A DNA stretch of 64,000 bases from Pseudorhodoferax soli (GCF_003337555.1 NZ_QPJK01000001.1:62001-126000), one strand, 5' to 3'; shown: positions 51,078-62,524, numbered from the stretch's first letter. The notes: generated by a model from the letters alone, not told the origin. Numbers and translations: made by a program.

Positions 51078-52975
51078 GCCGCCCGCATGAAGCCGGCGAA
51101 GAAGCCGGCCAGCGCCTGGTGCGCATCCAGCGGCAGCACCTGCGCCACGTACTGGTCCGGCCGCACCACCACCAGCGCCCCGTGCGCGCGGTCGATGCCG
51201 CGCAGCGCATAGATGTCCTGCCCCGGCCTGCCGTCTGCCGCGAAGACCTTCTCGTAGTCGACGAGCCCGTACCGGCCCTTGCGCGGCAGCAGCAGCGCCG
51301 GCATGGTCTCCTGGGCGAGTTCGTCGTGCCGCTGCGGGAACACGGCGCGCAGGTCGAACACGGCGTCCGGATCCTGGCCAGCCGGCGTGTGGCGGCGCAG
51401 CGGCGAGTCCGGCGCTTCGGCAAGGAAGCGGCACAGCGCGCGCAGGCCGGTGCCGGGGTCCCGGTGGTCGTCGGCCGCGGCGAAGGCGTACAGCCGCCAG
51501 CGGCCGTCGGCACGCGCCACATGGCCCAGTTGCAGGGGCCTGGCATCGGCCACGCGCACCACGGGCGCGGAATGGAAACGCGTGCCGACCCCGAAACCGC
51601 TGGCCAGCGCCTGGTGCGTGGCGTCGCCGCACACCACGGAGGGTGGGTACTGCGTGCCCACGCCAGCCGTGAAGCGGCCATGCTGCTCGAAGTAGCGCTG
51701 GAAGGCCTTGGGGTCCACGCCACCTGCGCCGCCCTCGGCGGGCCGGTCGCTGAACATGCGTGCCCAGTCGCGGTCGAAGTCGATGAGCTGCTGGGCCACG
51801 GCCTGGCGCTCGGCGCTGTAGCTGTGCAGTAGCGTCGGTGCGCACTGGCCGCGCAGCACGGCCGCCAGCTTCCAGCCCAGGTTGAAGCTGTCCTGCATGG
51901 AGACGTTCATGCCCTGCCCGGCCTTGGGGCTGTGGGTGTGGCAGGCGTCGCCGGCGATGAACACGCGCGGCAGCTGCCGGTCCGCCCGCTCGGCCGGCAC
52001 GTCGTCGTAGCGCGCGCAGATGCGCTGGCCGATCTCGTAGACCGACCACCAGGGCACGTCCTTCACCTCCAGGGTGTAGGGATGCAGGATGCGCTGCGCG
52101 GCGGCCACCAGCTGCTCCAGCGTGATGCCGCGGTGGGCGGCGCGCTCGTCCTCGCCCAGCTTGTCCATCTCCACATACAGGCGCACGAGGTAGCCGCCCT
52201 CGCGCGGGATCACGAGCAGGTTGCCGTGTTCGGACTGCACGGCCACCTTGCTGCGGATGTCGGGGAAGTCGGTCACGGCGAGCAGGTCCATCACACCCCA
52301 GGCCTGGTTGGCCGAGTCGCCCACGAGTTGCTGGCCGATGGCCTTGCGCACGGCGCTGCGTGCGCCGTCGCAACCGACGACGTAGCGGGCGCGCACGGTC
52401 TCGGACTGCTCAGCCCCGGCGCGCGCCAGCGTCACGGTGACGGGATGGTCTGCCGCTTGCGCGTCCACCGCCACCGCCGACACGCTGCGGCCGTAGTACG
52501 GCTGCATGCGGCCGGGCGCGCGGCGCATCTGCTCGAGATAGAAGTCGTGCACGCGGGCCTGGTTCAGCACCACGTGGGGAAACTCGGAAAGCCCGTCGGG
52601 CGTGTCCTGCACGCGGCCATGGCGCACGATGCCGCCGTCCTGCGCGCCGGGCTTCCAGAAGGTCACTTCGTTGATCCAGCAGGCCTCCTGCAGCACGCGC
52701 TCGCTGAAGCCGAAGGCCTCGAACATCTCCATCGTGCGGCAGGCGATGCCATCGGCCTGGCCCAGCTGCAGCGGTCCATCCTTGGCCTCGACGATGCAGG
52801 TGCGGATGTCGGGGAACGCGGCCAGCTGGGCCGCCAGCGTCAGGCCGGCCGGGCCGCAGCCCACGATCAGCACGTCGACCTCGGCCGGCGGCTGCTCCGT
52901 CGGCAGCTGCGCAGCAGCCGAAGCGGGCAGGACGCGCGGGTCGCCGGGTTGGAATCCGTCCAGATGGAACTGCAT
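51074..52975 (-). CDS. mobA: 3-hydroxybenzoate 4-monooxygenase (MobA)
   Basis: A 633-residue FAD monooxygenase that hydroxylates 3-hydroxybenzoate to protocatechuate with NADPH and O2. FAD motifs: GxGxxG at 39-44 (VLIVGCGPAGLTLAAQL), the DG motif VVGCDGARS, and GDACHTHSPKAGQGMN. The C-terminal thioredoxin-like dimer domain ends in DQYVAQVLPLDAHQALAGFF. Length and sequence closely follow MobA of Comamonas testosteroni (639 residues as recalled). The ATG at 52975 has AGGAG upstream. It is divergent from a MarR regulator, exactly the mobA/mobR layout known for that organism. Confidence 0.93.
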   Translation of the reverse strand: MQFHLDGFQPGDPRVLPASAAAQLPTEQPPAEVDVLIVGCGPAGLTLAAQLAAFPDIRTCIVEAKDGPLQLGQADGIACRTMEMFEAFGFSERVLQEACWINEVTFWKPGAQDGGIVRHGRVQDTPDGLSEFPHVVLNQARVHDFYLEQMRRAPGRMQPYYGRSVSAVAVDAQAADHPVTVTLARAGAEQSETVRARYVVGCDGARSAVRKAIGQQLVGDSANQAWGVMDLLAVTDFPDIRSKVAVQSEHGNLLVIPREGGYLVRLYVEMDKLGEDERAAHRGITLEQLVAAAQRILHPYTLEVKDVPWWSVYEIGQRICARYDDVPAERADRQLPRVFIAGDACHTHSPKAGQGMNVSMQDSFNLGWKLAAVLRGQCAPTLLHSYSAERQAVAQQLIDFDRDWARMFSDRPAEGGAGGVDPKAFQRYFEQHGRFTAGVGTQYPPSVVCGDATHQALASGFGVGTRFHSAPVVRVADARPLQLGHVARADGRWRLYAFAAADDHRDPGTGLRALCRFLAEAPDSPLRRHTPAGQDPDAVFDLRAVFPQRHDELAQETMPALLLPRKGRYGLVDYEKVFAADGRPGQDIYALRGIDRAHGALVVVRPDQYVAQVLPLDAHQALAGFFAGFMRAA

Positions 52976-53016
52976 GGCGTATCTCCTGCGCACGGTCAAT
53001 TTCAGTACGCATCAAT

Positions 53017-53044
53017 ATTATCAGCATACGTATGATTTGTGCAA
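53017..53044 (-). promoter_or_regulatory. mobA promoter with a palindrome in its spacer (probable MobR site)
   Basis: On the minus strand TTGCAC (53039-53044) and GATAAT (53017-53022) with a 16-base spacer make a good sigma-70 promoter for mobA. The spacer contains the perfect palindrome CATACGTATG (53025-53034). The same palindrome overlaps TATGAT (53031-53036), a possible mobR -10 element on the plus strand, so one regulator dimer could control both genes. Confidence 0.6.
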
Positions 53045-53059
53045 TGGGAGAATATGGCG

Positions 53060-53545
53060 ATGAAGAAGACCAGCGCCAGCCAGCCAGCGCCCGACGTCGA
53101 CCTGCGCTCGCAGCCCGGCCACAGCATCCGGCGCCTGCAGCAGATCGCGTTCGCCGTGTTCATGCAGGAAGCGGCCAGCGCGGGCACCACCCCCGTGCAG
53201 TATGCGGTGCTGCAGACGCTGTCCGACCAACCCGGCATCGACCAGCGCACGCTGGCCCGCGCCGTGAGCCTGGACACATCGACCATCGGCGGCGTGGTCG
53301 ACCGGCTGGAAGCGCGCGCCCTGCTCGCGCGCAGCCTGTCGCCGCAGGACAGGCGCGTGCGCCTGCTGCACCTGACGGCCGCGGGCGAGGCGCTGCGCCG
53401 GGAGCTGTTGCCCACCATGCTGCAGGCGCAGCAGCGCATGCTGGACCCGCTGACGGCCGCCGAGCGCACGCTCTTCATGGACATGGTGCAGCGCGTCATC
53501 GCCCACCATGCGGGCGTGGACGACACGGCCGCGCCAGAGGGCTGA
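53060..53545 (+). CDS. mobR: MarR-family regulator (MobR-like)
   Basis: A 161-residue winged-helix regulator: IAFAVFMQEAASAGTTPVQYAVLQTL, DQRTLARAVSLDTSTIGGVVDRLEARALLAR (recognition helix) and SPQDRRVRLLHLTAAG (wing). I use the ATG 9 bases after GGGAG; an ATG 6 bases earlier is too close. In Comamonas testosteroni MobR represses mobA and is released by 3-hydroxybenzoate; the same circuit is inferred here from gene order and the shared palindromic control region. Confidence 0.87.
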   Translation: MKKTSASQPAPDVDLRSQPGHSIRRLQQIAFAVFMQEAASAGTTPVQYAVLQTLSDQPGIDQRTLARAVSLDTSTIGGVVDRLEARALLARSLSPQDRRVRLLHLTAAGEALRRELLPTMLQAQQRMLDPLTAAERTLFMDMVQRVIAHHAGVDDTAAPEG

Positions 53546-53658
53546 CACCGCTCGGCAGCACCGCCGCGCCTTCCGTCAGCGCGAGGCCCTGCGCGCCGTG
53601 ACGGCTGCCGCACGGGCCACCACAATCGCGCGTTTATCCATTCGAAAAGAGAGCGCGC

Positions 53659-54591
53659 ATGCCCACGCCCAAGTACCGCCTCGTCACCCGCAGCGACTTC
53701 GACGGTCTCGTCTGCGCCGTGCTGCTGAACGAGCTGGACATGATCGACGACATCCTGTTCGTCCACCCCAAGGACATGCAGGACGGCAAGATCGCCATCA
53801 GCGGGCGCGACATCACGACCAACCTGCCCTATGTGGCCGGCGCGCACCTGGCGTTCGACCACCATCTGTCGGAGACCATCCGCAACCAGGATGCCGGCAG
53901 CAACCACATCATCGACGCCCACGCCCCCTCGGCCGCGCGCGTGGTGTACGAGCACTTCGGCGGCAGGCAGCGATTCCCGAAGATTTCCGACGAGATGATG
54001 GAGGCCGTGGACAAGGCCGACTCGGCGCAGTACGTGCGCGACGAGATCCTCGCGCCCACCGGCTGGGTGCTGCTGAACTACCTGATGGATGCGCGCACGG
54101 GCCTGGGCCGCTTCCGCGAATTCCGCATCAGCAACTACGCGCTGATGATGGACCTCATCCGCTACTGCCGCGACCACAGCATCGACCAGATCCTCGCGTT
54201 GCCCGACGTCAAGGAGCGGGTGGACGTGTACGACGAGCACGCCGGCAAGGCGCGCGAGCAGATCCTGCGCTGCGGCAAGGTGCACGGCGATGTGGTGGTG
54301 CTGGACCTGCGCAACGAGGAAACCATCTGGGCCGTCAACCGCTTCATGGTCTATGCGCTGTTCCCACGCGCCAAGGTCTCGATCCACGTGATGTGGGGCG
54401 TGCAGAAGCAGAACACCGTGCTGGCCACGGGCAAGTCCATCCTGGACCGCAGCAGCCAGTGCAACATCGGCGAACTCATGCTGCAGTACGGCGGCGGCGG
54501 GCACCAGGCCGCCGGCACCTGCCAGGTGGAGAACGACCAGGCCGACGCCAAGCTGCGCGAGGTCGTCGCCAAGATCAACGCGGCCGGCTGA
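53659..54591 (+). CDS. DHH-family phosphoesterase
   Basis: A 310-residue DHH/DHHA1 protein: VTRSDFDGLVCAVLL (motif I), GAHLAFDHHLSETI (DHH), and the C-terminal YGGGGHQAAGTCQVEND typical of DHHA1 domains. Metal-dependent phosphodiesterases of this group include exopolyphosphatase-related enzymes, nanoRNases and cyclic-dinucleotide phosphodiesterases. There is no membrane or GGDEF part. The neighbour 54610-55557 is a second DHH-type fold protein, convergent. Substrate uncertain. Confidence 0.88.
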   Translation: MPTPKYRLVTRSDFDGLVCAVLLNELDMIDDILFVHPKDMQDGKIAISGRDITTNLPYVAGAHLAFDHHLSETIRNQDAGSNHIIDAHAPSAARVVYEHFGGRQRFPKISDEMMEAVDKADSAQYVRDEILAPTGWVLLNYLMDARTGLGRFREFRISNYALMMDLIRYCRDHSIDQILALPDVKERVDVYDEHAGKAREQILRCGKVHGDVVVLDLRNEETIWAVNRFMVYALFPRAKVSIHVMWGVQKQNTVLATGKSILDRSSQCNIGELMLQYGGGGHQAAGTCQVENDQADAKLREVVAKINAAG

Positions 54592-54609
54592 AGCCGCCGC
54601 GCCGCGGCC

Positions 54610-55557
54610 TCACTTCGGATCGAAGGGGGCCGCCACCGCCAGTTCGGCCAGGCGGAGTGCGCCGTCCAGCGAGCGTGCTCCGGCGATGAAGCGGCCGTTG
54701 TGGCAGAACACCGCATCGGCCACGCCGCTGGCCGCCGCCAGCTCGGCCTCGCGCAGGCCGGCCCAGGCGCGCGGCAGATCCTTGCGCGCCGTGAACGACT
54801 GCGGCTCCACAGTCACCACATGCACCTGGTGCTGCTCGTCGCTGGCGTCGGGGTAGACCACGAACCACAGGTCCGGCATCTCGGCACTGGCCACGTCGCG
54901 CCAAGGCAGGCCGCCGCGCGGCAGCACCAGCACGCGGCCGTCCAGCAGCACCCGTGCCTCGCGCACCTGCTGCGCGCCCTGGTGGCGGGCGCGCTGCTGG
55001 TCGAGCGCGGCCAACAGCAGCTGCGTGACCACGCCCATCGCCTGCTCGAAGCGCGCCAGCGCGGCGGCATCGTCCTGCGCGGCGCTGCCGCGCCGGTCCC
55101 AGGGCAGGTTGAACTGCGCCAGCAGCGCCGACAGGCCGAACAGCCCCGGCGCGGCATTGGCGGCGCCGGTGTCGGCCCGGTCCAGGTGCTGCACCAGTTC
55201 GCGGTCCAGGCTGTCGGCAATCGCCTGGACGAGCGTTGGCTCCGTCACGCCGCACTGCTGCGCAACCAGGGCCGGACCGTGCGCAGCCCACACCAGGCCG
55301 GCACTGGCATAGACCACGCCGCTGGCGCGTGCGCCGTCGAAGCCGCGCTGGTGGTGGTCGAAGCGGCCGCGGGCGGCGTCCCATTCGCCGCCCACGTCGA
55401 CGGCGTAATCGGCGGCGGCGATCAGCGCGGCGTCGCGTGTGCGCAGCAGCGTCGCCTCGGGAAACAGCAGCCGCAGCACGGCCACGCCGAACACGTCGTC
55501 CGCGTGGAAAGAGCCGTTGTGCGTGGCGATGGTGGTGGAGCGGGTCGTGGTATGCAT
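54610..55557 (-). CDS. MYG1-family protein (DHH-like metal-dependent hydrolase)
   Basis: A 315-residue protein of the MYG1/GAMM1 family: TTIATHNGSFHADDVFGVAVLRLLFP, DYAVDVGGEWDAARGRFDHHQRGFDG, and the C-terminal RAWAGLREAELAAASGVADAVFCHNGRFIAGA. The HADD and DHH clusters bind metal. The eukaryotic homolog is an RNA exonuclease; bacterial roles are unknown. It converges on the DHH phosphoesterase with 18 bases between stops and lies downstream of icd but behind a strong terminator. Confidence 0.9.
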   Translation of the reverse strand: MHTTTRSTTIATHNGSFHADDVFGVAVLRLLFPEATLLRTRDAALIAAADYAVDVGGEWDAARGRFDHHQRGFDGARASGVVYASAGLVWAAHGPALVAQQCGVTEPTLVQAIADSLDRELVQHLDRADTGAANAAPGLFGLSALLAQFNLPWDRRGSAAQDDAAALARFEQAMGVVTQLLLAALDQQRARHQGAQQVREARVLLDGRVLVLPRGGLPWRDVASAEMPDLWFVVYPDASDEQHQVHVVTVEPQSFTARKDLPRAWAGLREAELAAASGVADAVFCHNGRFIAGARSLDGALRLAELAVAAPFDPK

Positions 55558-55574
55558 CGTGTCGTGCCTGGGTA

Positions 55575-55610
55575 AGAAAAAAGGGCCGGGAGCATCGGCT
55601 CCCAGCCCTT
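55575..55610 (-). terminator. Rho-independent terminator of icd
   Basis: On the minus strand a 13-base-pair stem with one mismatch (AAGGGCTGGGAGC pairing with GCTCCCGGCCCTT, positions 55581-55610), a 4-base loop and a TTTTTTC run (55575-55580) directly follow the icd stop. Confidence 0.9.
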
Positions 55611-55629
55611 CATGCGCAAGCCCTGGCGC

Positions 55630-57867
<2,238 letters not shown>

Positions 57868-57911
57868 GACGGATTCCTAGGCGGTGGTGAAACGGTGAAA
57901 AAAGGGGGCGG

Positions 57912-59567
57912 TCAGGCCAGTGCCTTCTCGAACAGGCCGCGGGCGATGACCTTGAGCGCCAGAGTCTCCTCGGCGCCCTCGAAGATGGACAGCACGCGGG
58001 CGTCCACGAAGTAGCGGCTCACGGGCGTCTCCTCGGCGTAGCCCATGCCGCCGTGCAGCTGCAGGGCTTCGCGCGTGAGCAGTTCGGCCGAGCGGCAGGC
58101 CAGCAGCTTGATCTGCGCGGCCTCGATGCGGCCGTCGGCGGCCTCGAGCCGGTTGCCGACGGCGTAGGCGGTCTGGCGGCAGGCCGCCAGGCGCGCAGCC
58201 ATGTGGGCCAGCTTGGACTGGGTCAGCGGGAAGCCGATGAGCGGCTGGCCGAAGACCTTGCGGTCCTGTGTGTAGTGCAGCGCCTCGCGCAGCGCGGCGC
58301 GCATCACGCCGGTGGCGCGCGCCGAAGTCTGCATGCGCCCGCCGACCATGCCGGCCATGTTGAAGTAGAAGCCCTTGCCCAGGCCCGCCTCGCCGCCCAG
58401 CACGTGGCTGTCGGGCACGAAGAAGTCCTCGAACGCGAGCTCGTAGGAATGCATGCCGCGGTAGCCGATGGTGGGGATGGCCTTGCCGCGCAGGCGGCCG
58501 CCACCTTGCGGCTGGAAGTCGAAGGCGTGGTTCTCGGTCGAGGGCTTCTCGACCAGCAGGATGGACAGGCCCTTGTAGCCGGCCGCCTTGTCGGGGTTGG
58601 TGCGCGCCACGACCATCAGCAGGCCGGCCTTGCCGGCGAAGGTGCACCAGGTCTTGGCACCGTCCAGGCGCCAGCCCCCGGCGACGCGCGTGGCCTTGAG
58701 CGCCAGGCTGGCCACGTCCGATCCGTGGTCGGGCTCGGTCATCGCGATCGCGCAGAGCGGCTCGCCGGCAGCGATCCTGGGCAGGAAGGCCTGCTTCTGT
58801 TCTTCGGTGCCGCCCGCCAGGAGCGCGCGCGACAGGATCTCGGGCCGCGTGATCAGGCTGCCGGCCGCGCCCAGCGAGGCCTCGGACAGCGCCTCGGTCA
58901 CGGCGATCATCATGGCCGTGTCGTCGTGCTGGCCGGGCGCGCTGCCGCCGTACGCCTGCGGGATGGACAGGCCGAACACGCCCATCTCGCGCAGCGGGCC
59001 GAGGATGGTCTCGGGGATGGTCAGGTCGTGTGCATGGATCTCGGCGGCCAGCGGCGCGACCACCTCCGAGCCGAAGCGGCGGAACGCGTCGCGCGCCATG
59101 GCCACCTCCTCGCTGACCGTGACGGGGCCGATCTCGGTCTCGGCCGCGGCCAGTGCGTGGGTGGCAGCCGTCAGCGCGGCGGGGCCGGCCGCGGCCCGGC
59201 GCAGCGCCGGCCATTGCGGGTCGGCAGCCCAGGCGCGCAGCGGGGCGCCGTCCAGGTCGGCGTCGATGGCGACGGATTCGAGACGCCCCTGCACGGCACG
59301 CATCGCCTCCGTGGCGAACAGCAGCGCCAGCGCGCGGTTTAGGCCGGCGGCGGCCGGCGCCTGCAGCACGGTGCGCGCGGCCAGCAGCTCGGCGCTGGCC
59401 CAGGCCAGTTCGTAGGACACCCCCTGGGCCGCATCCAGCGCAGCCGGGTCGAGCCGGCCAGCGCTGCCACAGCGCCGCGCCACGGCCTGCACGGCGGCGT
59501 CGAACGAGGCCTGCAGGCCATCGAGCAGGCGGCGGGCAGCGTCAACGAGGTCCGGGTCGGACGTCAT
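57912..59567 (-). CDS. Acyl-CoA dehydrogenase, methylsuccinyl-CoA dehydrogenase-like
   Basis: A 551-residue FAD enzyme. The C-terminal ~380 residues are a standard acyl-CoA dehydrogenase (FRRFGSEVVAPLAAEIHAHD, MTEPDHGSDVASL, LDGAKTWCTFAG, LHGGMGYAEETPVSRYFVDARVLSIFEGAEE). About 150 extra residues at the N-terminus are helical (VDAARRLLDGLQASFDAAVQ, LAARTVLQAPAAAGLNRALALL). This extended type fits methylsuccinyl-CoA dehydrogenase of the ethylmalonyl-CoA pathway, but other EMC genes are not in the window. The start ATG at 59567 opens the conserved extension; the frame upstream lacks a ribosome site. Confidence 0.85.
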   Translation of the reverse strand: MTSDPDLVDAARRLLDGLQASFDAAVQAVARRCGSAGRLDPAALDAAQGVSYELAWASAELLAARTVLQAPAAAGLNRALALLFATEAMRAVQGRLESVAIDADLDGAPLRAWAADPQWPALRRAAAGPAALTAATHALAAAETEIGPVTVSEEVAMARDAFRRFGSEVVAPLAAEIHAHDLTIPETILGPLREMGVFGLSIPQAYGGSAPGQHDDTAMMIAVTEALSEASLGAAGSLITRPEILSRALLAGGTEEQKQAFLPRIAAGEPLCAIAMTEPDHGSDVASLALKATRVAGGWRLDGAKTWCTFAGKAGLLMVVARTNPDKAAGYKGLSILLVEKPSTENHAFDFQPQGGGRLRGKAIPTIGYRGMHSYELAFEDFFVPDSHVLGGEAGLGKGFYFNMAGMVGGRMQTSARATGVMRAALREALHYTQDRKVFGQPLIGFPLTQSKLAHMAARLAACRQTAYAVGNRLEAADGRIEAAQIKLLACRSAELLTREALQLHGGMGYAEETPVSRYFVDARVLSIFEGAEETLALKVIARGLFEKALA

Positions 59568-59667
59568 GGAAATAGGCTCCGAGGGGTGGGGTCGGGGGCG
59601 ATGATAGCGACAGGGCCGACGCCCCCTGTGCCAATCGGCCCAAAACCCGCCACTGTATACCGCCGCA

Positions 59668-60888
59668 ATGGCCCCACCGCCAGCACGTATGCTTGCGGGC
59701 TTGACCCCGCCTGCGCCCCTGCCCCGCCGCATCGCCCACCTCGACATGGATGCGTTCTACGCCTCCGTCGAACTGCTGCGCTACCCGCAGCTCAAGGGCC
59801 TGCCCGTCGTGATCGGCGGCGGCCGGCGCCGGGCCGACAGCGTGCTGGCGCAGCAGGAGAACCTGCCCGTGGCGGAGTTTCCGCGGCTGGGCGACTACGT
59901 GGGCCGCGGCGTCATCACCACCGCCACCTACCCTGCGCGCGCCTTCGGCGTGGGTTCTGCCATGGGCATGATGAAGGCCGCCAAGCTGTGCCCGCAGGCC
60001 ATCCTGCTGCCGGTGGACTTCGACGAGTACCGGCGCTTCTCGCGCATCTTCAAGAGCACCATCCTCGAGATCGCGCCGCTCATGGAAGACCGTGGGGTCG
60101 ACGAGGTGTACATCGACTTCACCGAGGTGCCCGGCGGCCAACGCGAAGGCGGCCGCGTGCTGGCCCGGCTGATCCAGCGCACCATCTTCGAGCGCACCGG
60201 CCTGACCTGCTCCATCGGCGTGGCGCCGAACAAGCTCATCGCCAAGATGGCCAGCGAGTTCGACAAGCCCAAGGGCATCTCCATCGTGCACGCGGCCGAC
60301 CTCCAGAGCCGCATCTGGCCGCTGCCGGCGCGCAAGATCAACGGCATCGGCCCCAAGGCCGATGCCAAGCTGCAGGCGCTGGGCATCACGACCATCGGCG
60401 AGATGGCGGCCAAGGAGCGCGCCTGGCTGGTCGAGCACTTCGGCCGGGCCTATGGCGCCTGGATGCACGAGGCCTCCTGGGGCCGCGACGACCGGCCGGT
60501 GGTGACCGAGAGCGAGCCCGTCTCCATGAGCCGCGAGACCACCTTCGACCGCGACCTGCACGCCGTGCGCGACCGCGCCGAACTCTCGGCCATCTTCACG
60601 CAGCTGTGCGAGAAGGTGGCCGAGGATCTGCAGCGCAAGGGCTATGTCGGCAAGACCATCGGCATCAAGCTGCGCTTCGACGACTTCAAGATCGCCACGC
60701 GCGACCAGACCATCGCGGTGCACACCGCCGATGCGCGGCAGATCCGCCAGGCGGCGGGGCAGTGCCTGAAGCGCGTGACGCTGGACCGGCGCCTGCGATT
60801 GCTCGGCGTGCGCGTCGGCACGCTGGCCAGGCCCGGCGAACTGGCCGACAGCGCCGAGATGGTGGACACCACGGGCCAGCTCTTCTGA
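59668..60888 (+). CDS. dinB: DNA polymerase IV (DinB, Y family)
   Basis: A 406-residue translesion polymerase. Catalytic acids are in HLDMDAFYASVE (Asp26, Asp28) and DEVYIDF; GLTCSIGVAPNKLIAKMAS and NGIGPKADAKLQALGI are the palm and thumb signatures; the C-terminus TTGQLF may serve as beta-clamp-binding end. Between the first strands and RGVITTATYPARAFGV it has about 25 extra residues (RRADSVLAQQENLP, AEFPRLGDYVG) compared with E. coli DinB, at the finger domain. Start: ATG 59668 or 59689 (MLAGL). I see no LexA-type box in the 100-base divergent region upstream, only CTGTATAC without a partner. Confidence 0.93.
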   Translation: MAPPPARMLAGLTPPAPLPRRIAHLDMDAFYASVELLRYPQLKGLPVVIGGGRRRADSVLAQQENLPVAEFPRLGDYVGRGVITTATYPARAFGVGSAMGMMKAAKLCPQAILLPVDFDEYRRFSRIFKSTILEIAPLMEDRGVDEVYIDFTEVPGGQREGGRVLARLIQRTIFERTGLTCSIGVAPNKLIAKMASEFDKPKGISIVHAADLQSRIWPLPARKINGIGPKADAKLQALGITTIGEMAAKERAWLVEHFGRAYGAWMHEASWGRDDRPVVTESEPVSMSRETTFDRDLHAVRDRAELSAIFTQLCEKVAEDLQRKGYVGKTIGIKLRFDDFKIATRDQTIAVHTADARQIRQAAGQCLKRVTLDRRLRLLGVRVGTLARPGELADSAEMVDTTGQLF

Positions 60889-60970
60889 GCCCGCGCCCAT
60901 TGCAAAGAATTGCGAAGTCAGGGCATTCGCCCCGGTGACGGCCGACGCCACCTCTAGAATCCACGGCCAA

Positions 60971-60985
60971 TACAAATCATTCTCA
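60971..60985. promoter_or_regulatory. Fur-like box upstream of the YncE-like gene
   Basis: The minus strand reads TGAGAATGATTTGTA, matching 11 of 15 positions of TGATAATGATTATCA. It lies 91 bases before the ATG at 61076 and just after TAGAAT (60955-60960), a plausible -10 element without a good -35. E. coli yncE is Fur-regulated, and the next genes downstream look iron-related. Confidence 0.55.
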
Positions 60986-61075
60986 TCCGCTTCACGAGCT
61001 TGCCCGGCCTGGGGCGATGACCGCGTCGCCGCTGGCGCCCGCACCCCGTTTTTTCTCAACCACAAGGAAGATTGC

Positions 61076-62524
61076 ATGAACAACCGACGTCCTGCCGCCA
61101 ACACCTTCGCCGTCTGGGGTCGTCCTGTGCAGACCGTGCTGGCCGTGTCGATGGCACTGGGCCTGGCGGCCTGCGCCTCGGGCCCGCGGTTCGATGCGCA
61201 AGACGCTGCCGCGTTCAAGGGCCGTGTCAGCCTGGCAGACACGCCCGTGGTGCTGGCCGGCAAGCCCGTGACGCTGGCCGGCAGCGACTTCAAGCCCGGC
61301 CAGAAGGTCAGCCTGAGCTACGGCGGCGCCGAACTCGGCCAGACCGCCACGGCCGACAAGGACGGCAAGTTCCGCACGCAGTTCGTGCTGCCCGCCGCCG
61401 CCGAGCCGGGCCGCTATGCGCTGGTGGCCAGCGCCACCAACCCGCCCGCCTCGTTGCTGGTGCCGCTCAAGATCTCGCCGGACGTGCCGCTGTCGGGGCA
61501 GGAACGCTTCAGCGTGCAGTCGCAGACGCTGGTGCCGGGCCTGTACCAGGCGGGCTACTCGGCCAGGACCGACCGCGTGTTCGTGACCTCGGCCGTCGGC
61601 CGCCCGCCGGTCACGCGCAGCGAACTCGTGAAGGTCAACGCGCAGACGCTGGCCATCGAGCAGCGTGTGACGGCCCCCGCGGCCCCCGCAGCACCGGCCC
61701 GCCCCGGCGCGCCGGCCCCCGCCGCCAACGCCCTGCCCGGCCTGTACGCGGTCTACGGCATCGGCGTGGACGATGCCAACGGCAATGTCTGGGTCACCAA
61801 CACGCGCCAGAACACCGTGGCCGTGTACCGCCAGTCGGACCTGGCCATCGTCAAGCAGTTCGAGCCCGGCGTGGTGCCGCATGCGCGCGACGTGCTGGTC
61901 GACGGCGTGCAGGGCAAGGCCTACGCCACGCCGGTCGGCGAGCCGCAGATCGCCGTGTTCAGCACCAAGACTCCGGCCTTCCTGAAGAACATCCCGGTCC
62001 AGAGCACGCTGCGCGGGCCCAACGCCAAGGACTTCTCGCCCATGAGCCTGGCGCTGGACACCGCCACGAGCCGCCTGTTCGTCGTCAGCGGCGGCGGCGA
62101 GGTGGCCATCATCGACACCAAGGCCGACAAGGTGGAGAAGGTGTTCGCGGTCGAGACCGCCGTGTCGGCCTCGGGCATCGCCTACGACGCCCAGACCGAC
62201 CGCATCTTCGTGGCGGCCCAGGGCTCGGACAACGTGGTCATCGTCGACGCCAAGACCGGCAAGACGCTGCACGACGTGAAGGTCGGCGCTGGCACGTTGA
62301 ACGTGACGTTCGACCCGGTCAAGCGCGTCGCCTACGCGGCCAACCGCGCCAGCGACACCGTGACCATCCTGGACGCGGACGGCAAGATCCTCGGCAACCT
62401 GGACGTGGGGAGCTTCCCCAACCACATCGCGTTGGACGGCAAGGGCACGGCCTTCACGGTCAACAAGGCGCGTGGCTCGGAAGACGGCGAAGGCGACCGC
62501 ATCGGCCGCATCACGGTGCGCTGA
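61076..62524 (+). CDS. YncE-like beta-propeller lipoprotein
   Basis: A 482-residue exported protein with an AAGGAAG ribosome site. The signal ends at a lipobox (LAVSMALGLAACASGPR, LAAC, Cys35). A ~100-residue Ig-like region (KPVTLAGSDFKPGQKVSLSYGG) precedes a seven-bladed NHL/YncE-type beta-propeller with repeating NVWVTNTRQNTVAVY, RIFVAAQGSDNVVIVDA, VAYAANRASDTVTILDA blades. A Pro/Ala linker sits near 200-215. YncE is iron-repressed in E. coli and its role is unclear. It converges on the esterase/ABC pair across a strong terminator. Confidence 0.87.
   Translation: MNNRRPAANTFAVWGRPVQTVLAVSMALGLAACASGPRFDAQDAAAFKGRVSLADTPVVLAGKPVTLAGSDFKPGQKVSLSYGGAELGQTATADKDGKFRTQFVLPAAAEPGRYALVASATNPPASLLVPLKISPDVPLSGQERFSVQSQTLVPGLYQAGYSARTDRVFVTSAVGRPPVTRSELVKVNAQTLAIEQRVTAPAAPAAPARPGAPAPAANALPGLYAVYGIGVDDANGNVWVTNTRQNTVAVYRQSDLAIVKQFEPGVVPHARDVLVDGVQGKAYATPVGEPQIAVFSTKTPAFLKNIPVQSTLRGPNAKDFSPMSLALDTATSRLFVVSGGGEVAIIDTKADKVEKVFAVETAVSASGIAYDAQTDRIFVAAQGSDNVVIVDAKTGKTLHDVKVGAGTLNVTFDPVKRVAYAANRASDTVTILDADGKILGNLDVGSFPNHIALDGKGTAFTVNKARGSEDGEGDRIGRITVR

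Noticed and set aside
59630-59668. A LexA box upstream of dinB (CTGTATAC)
   Set aside because: Only a half-site is present; no ACAG partner at the required distance.
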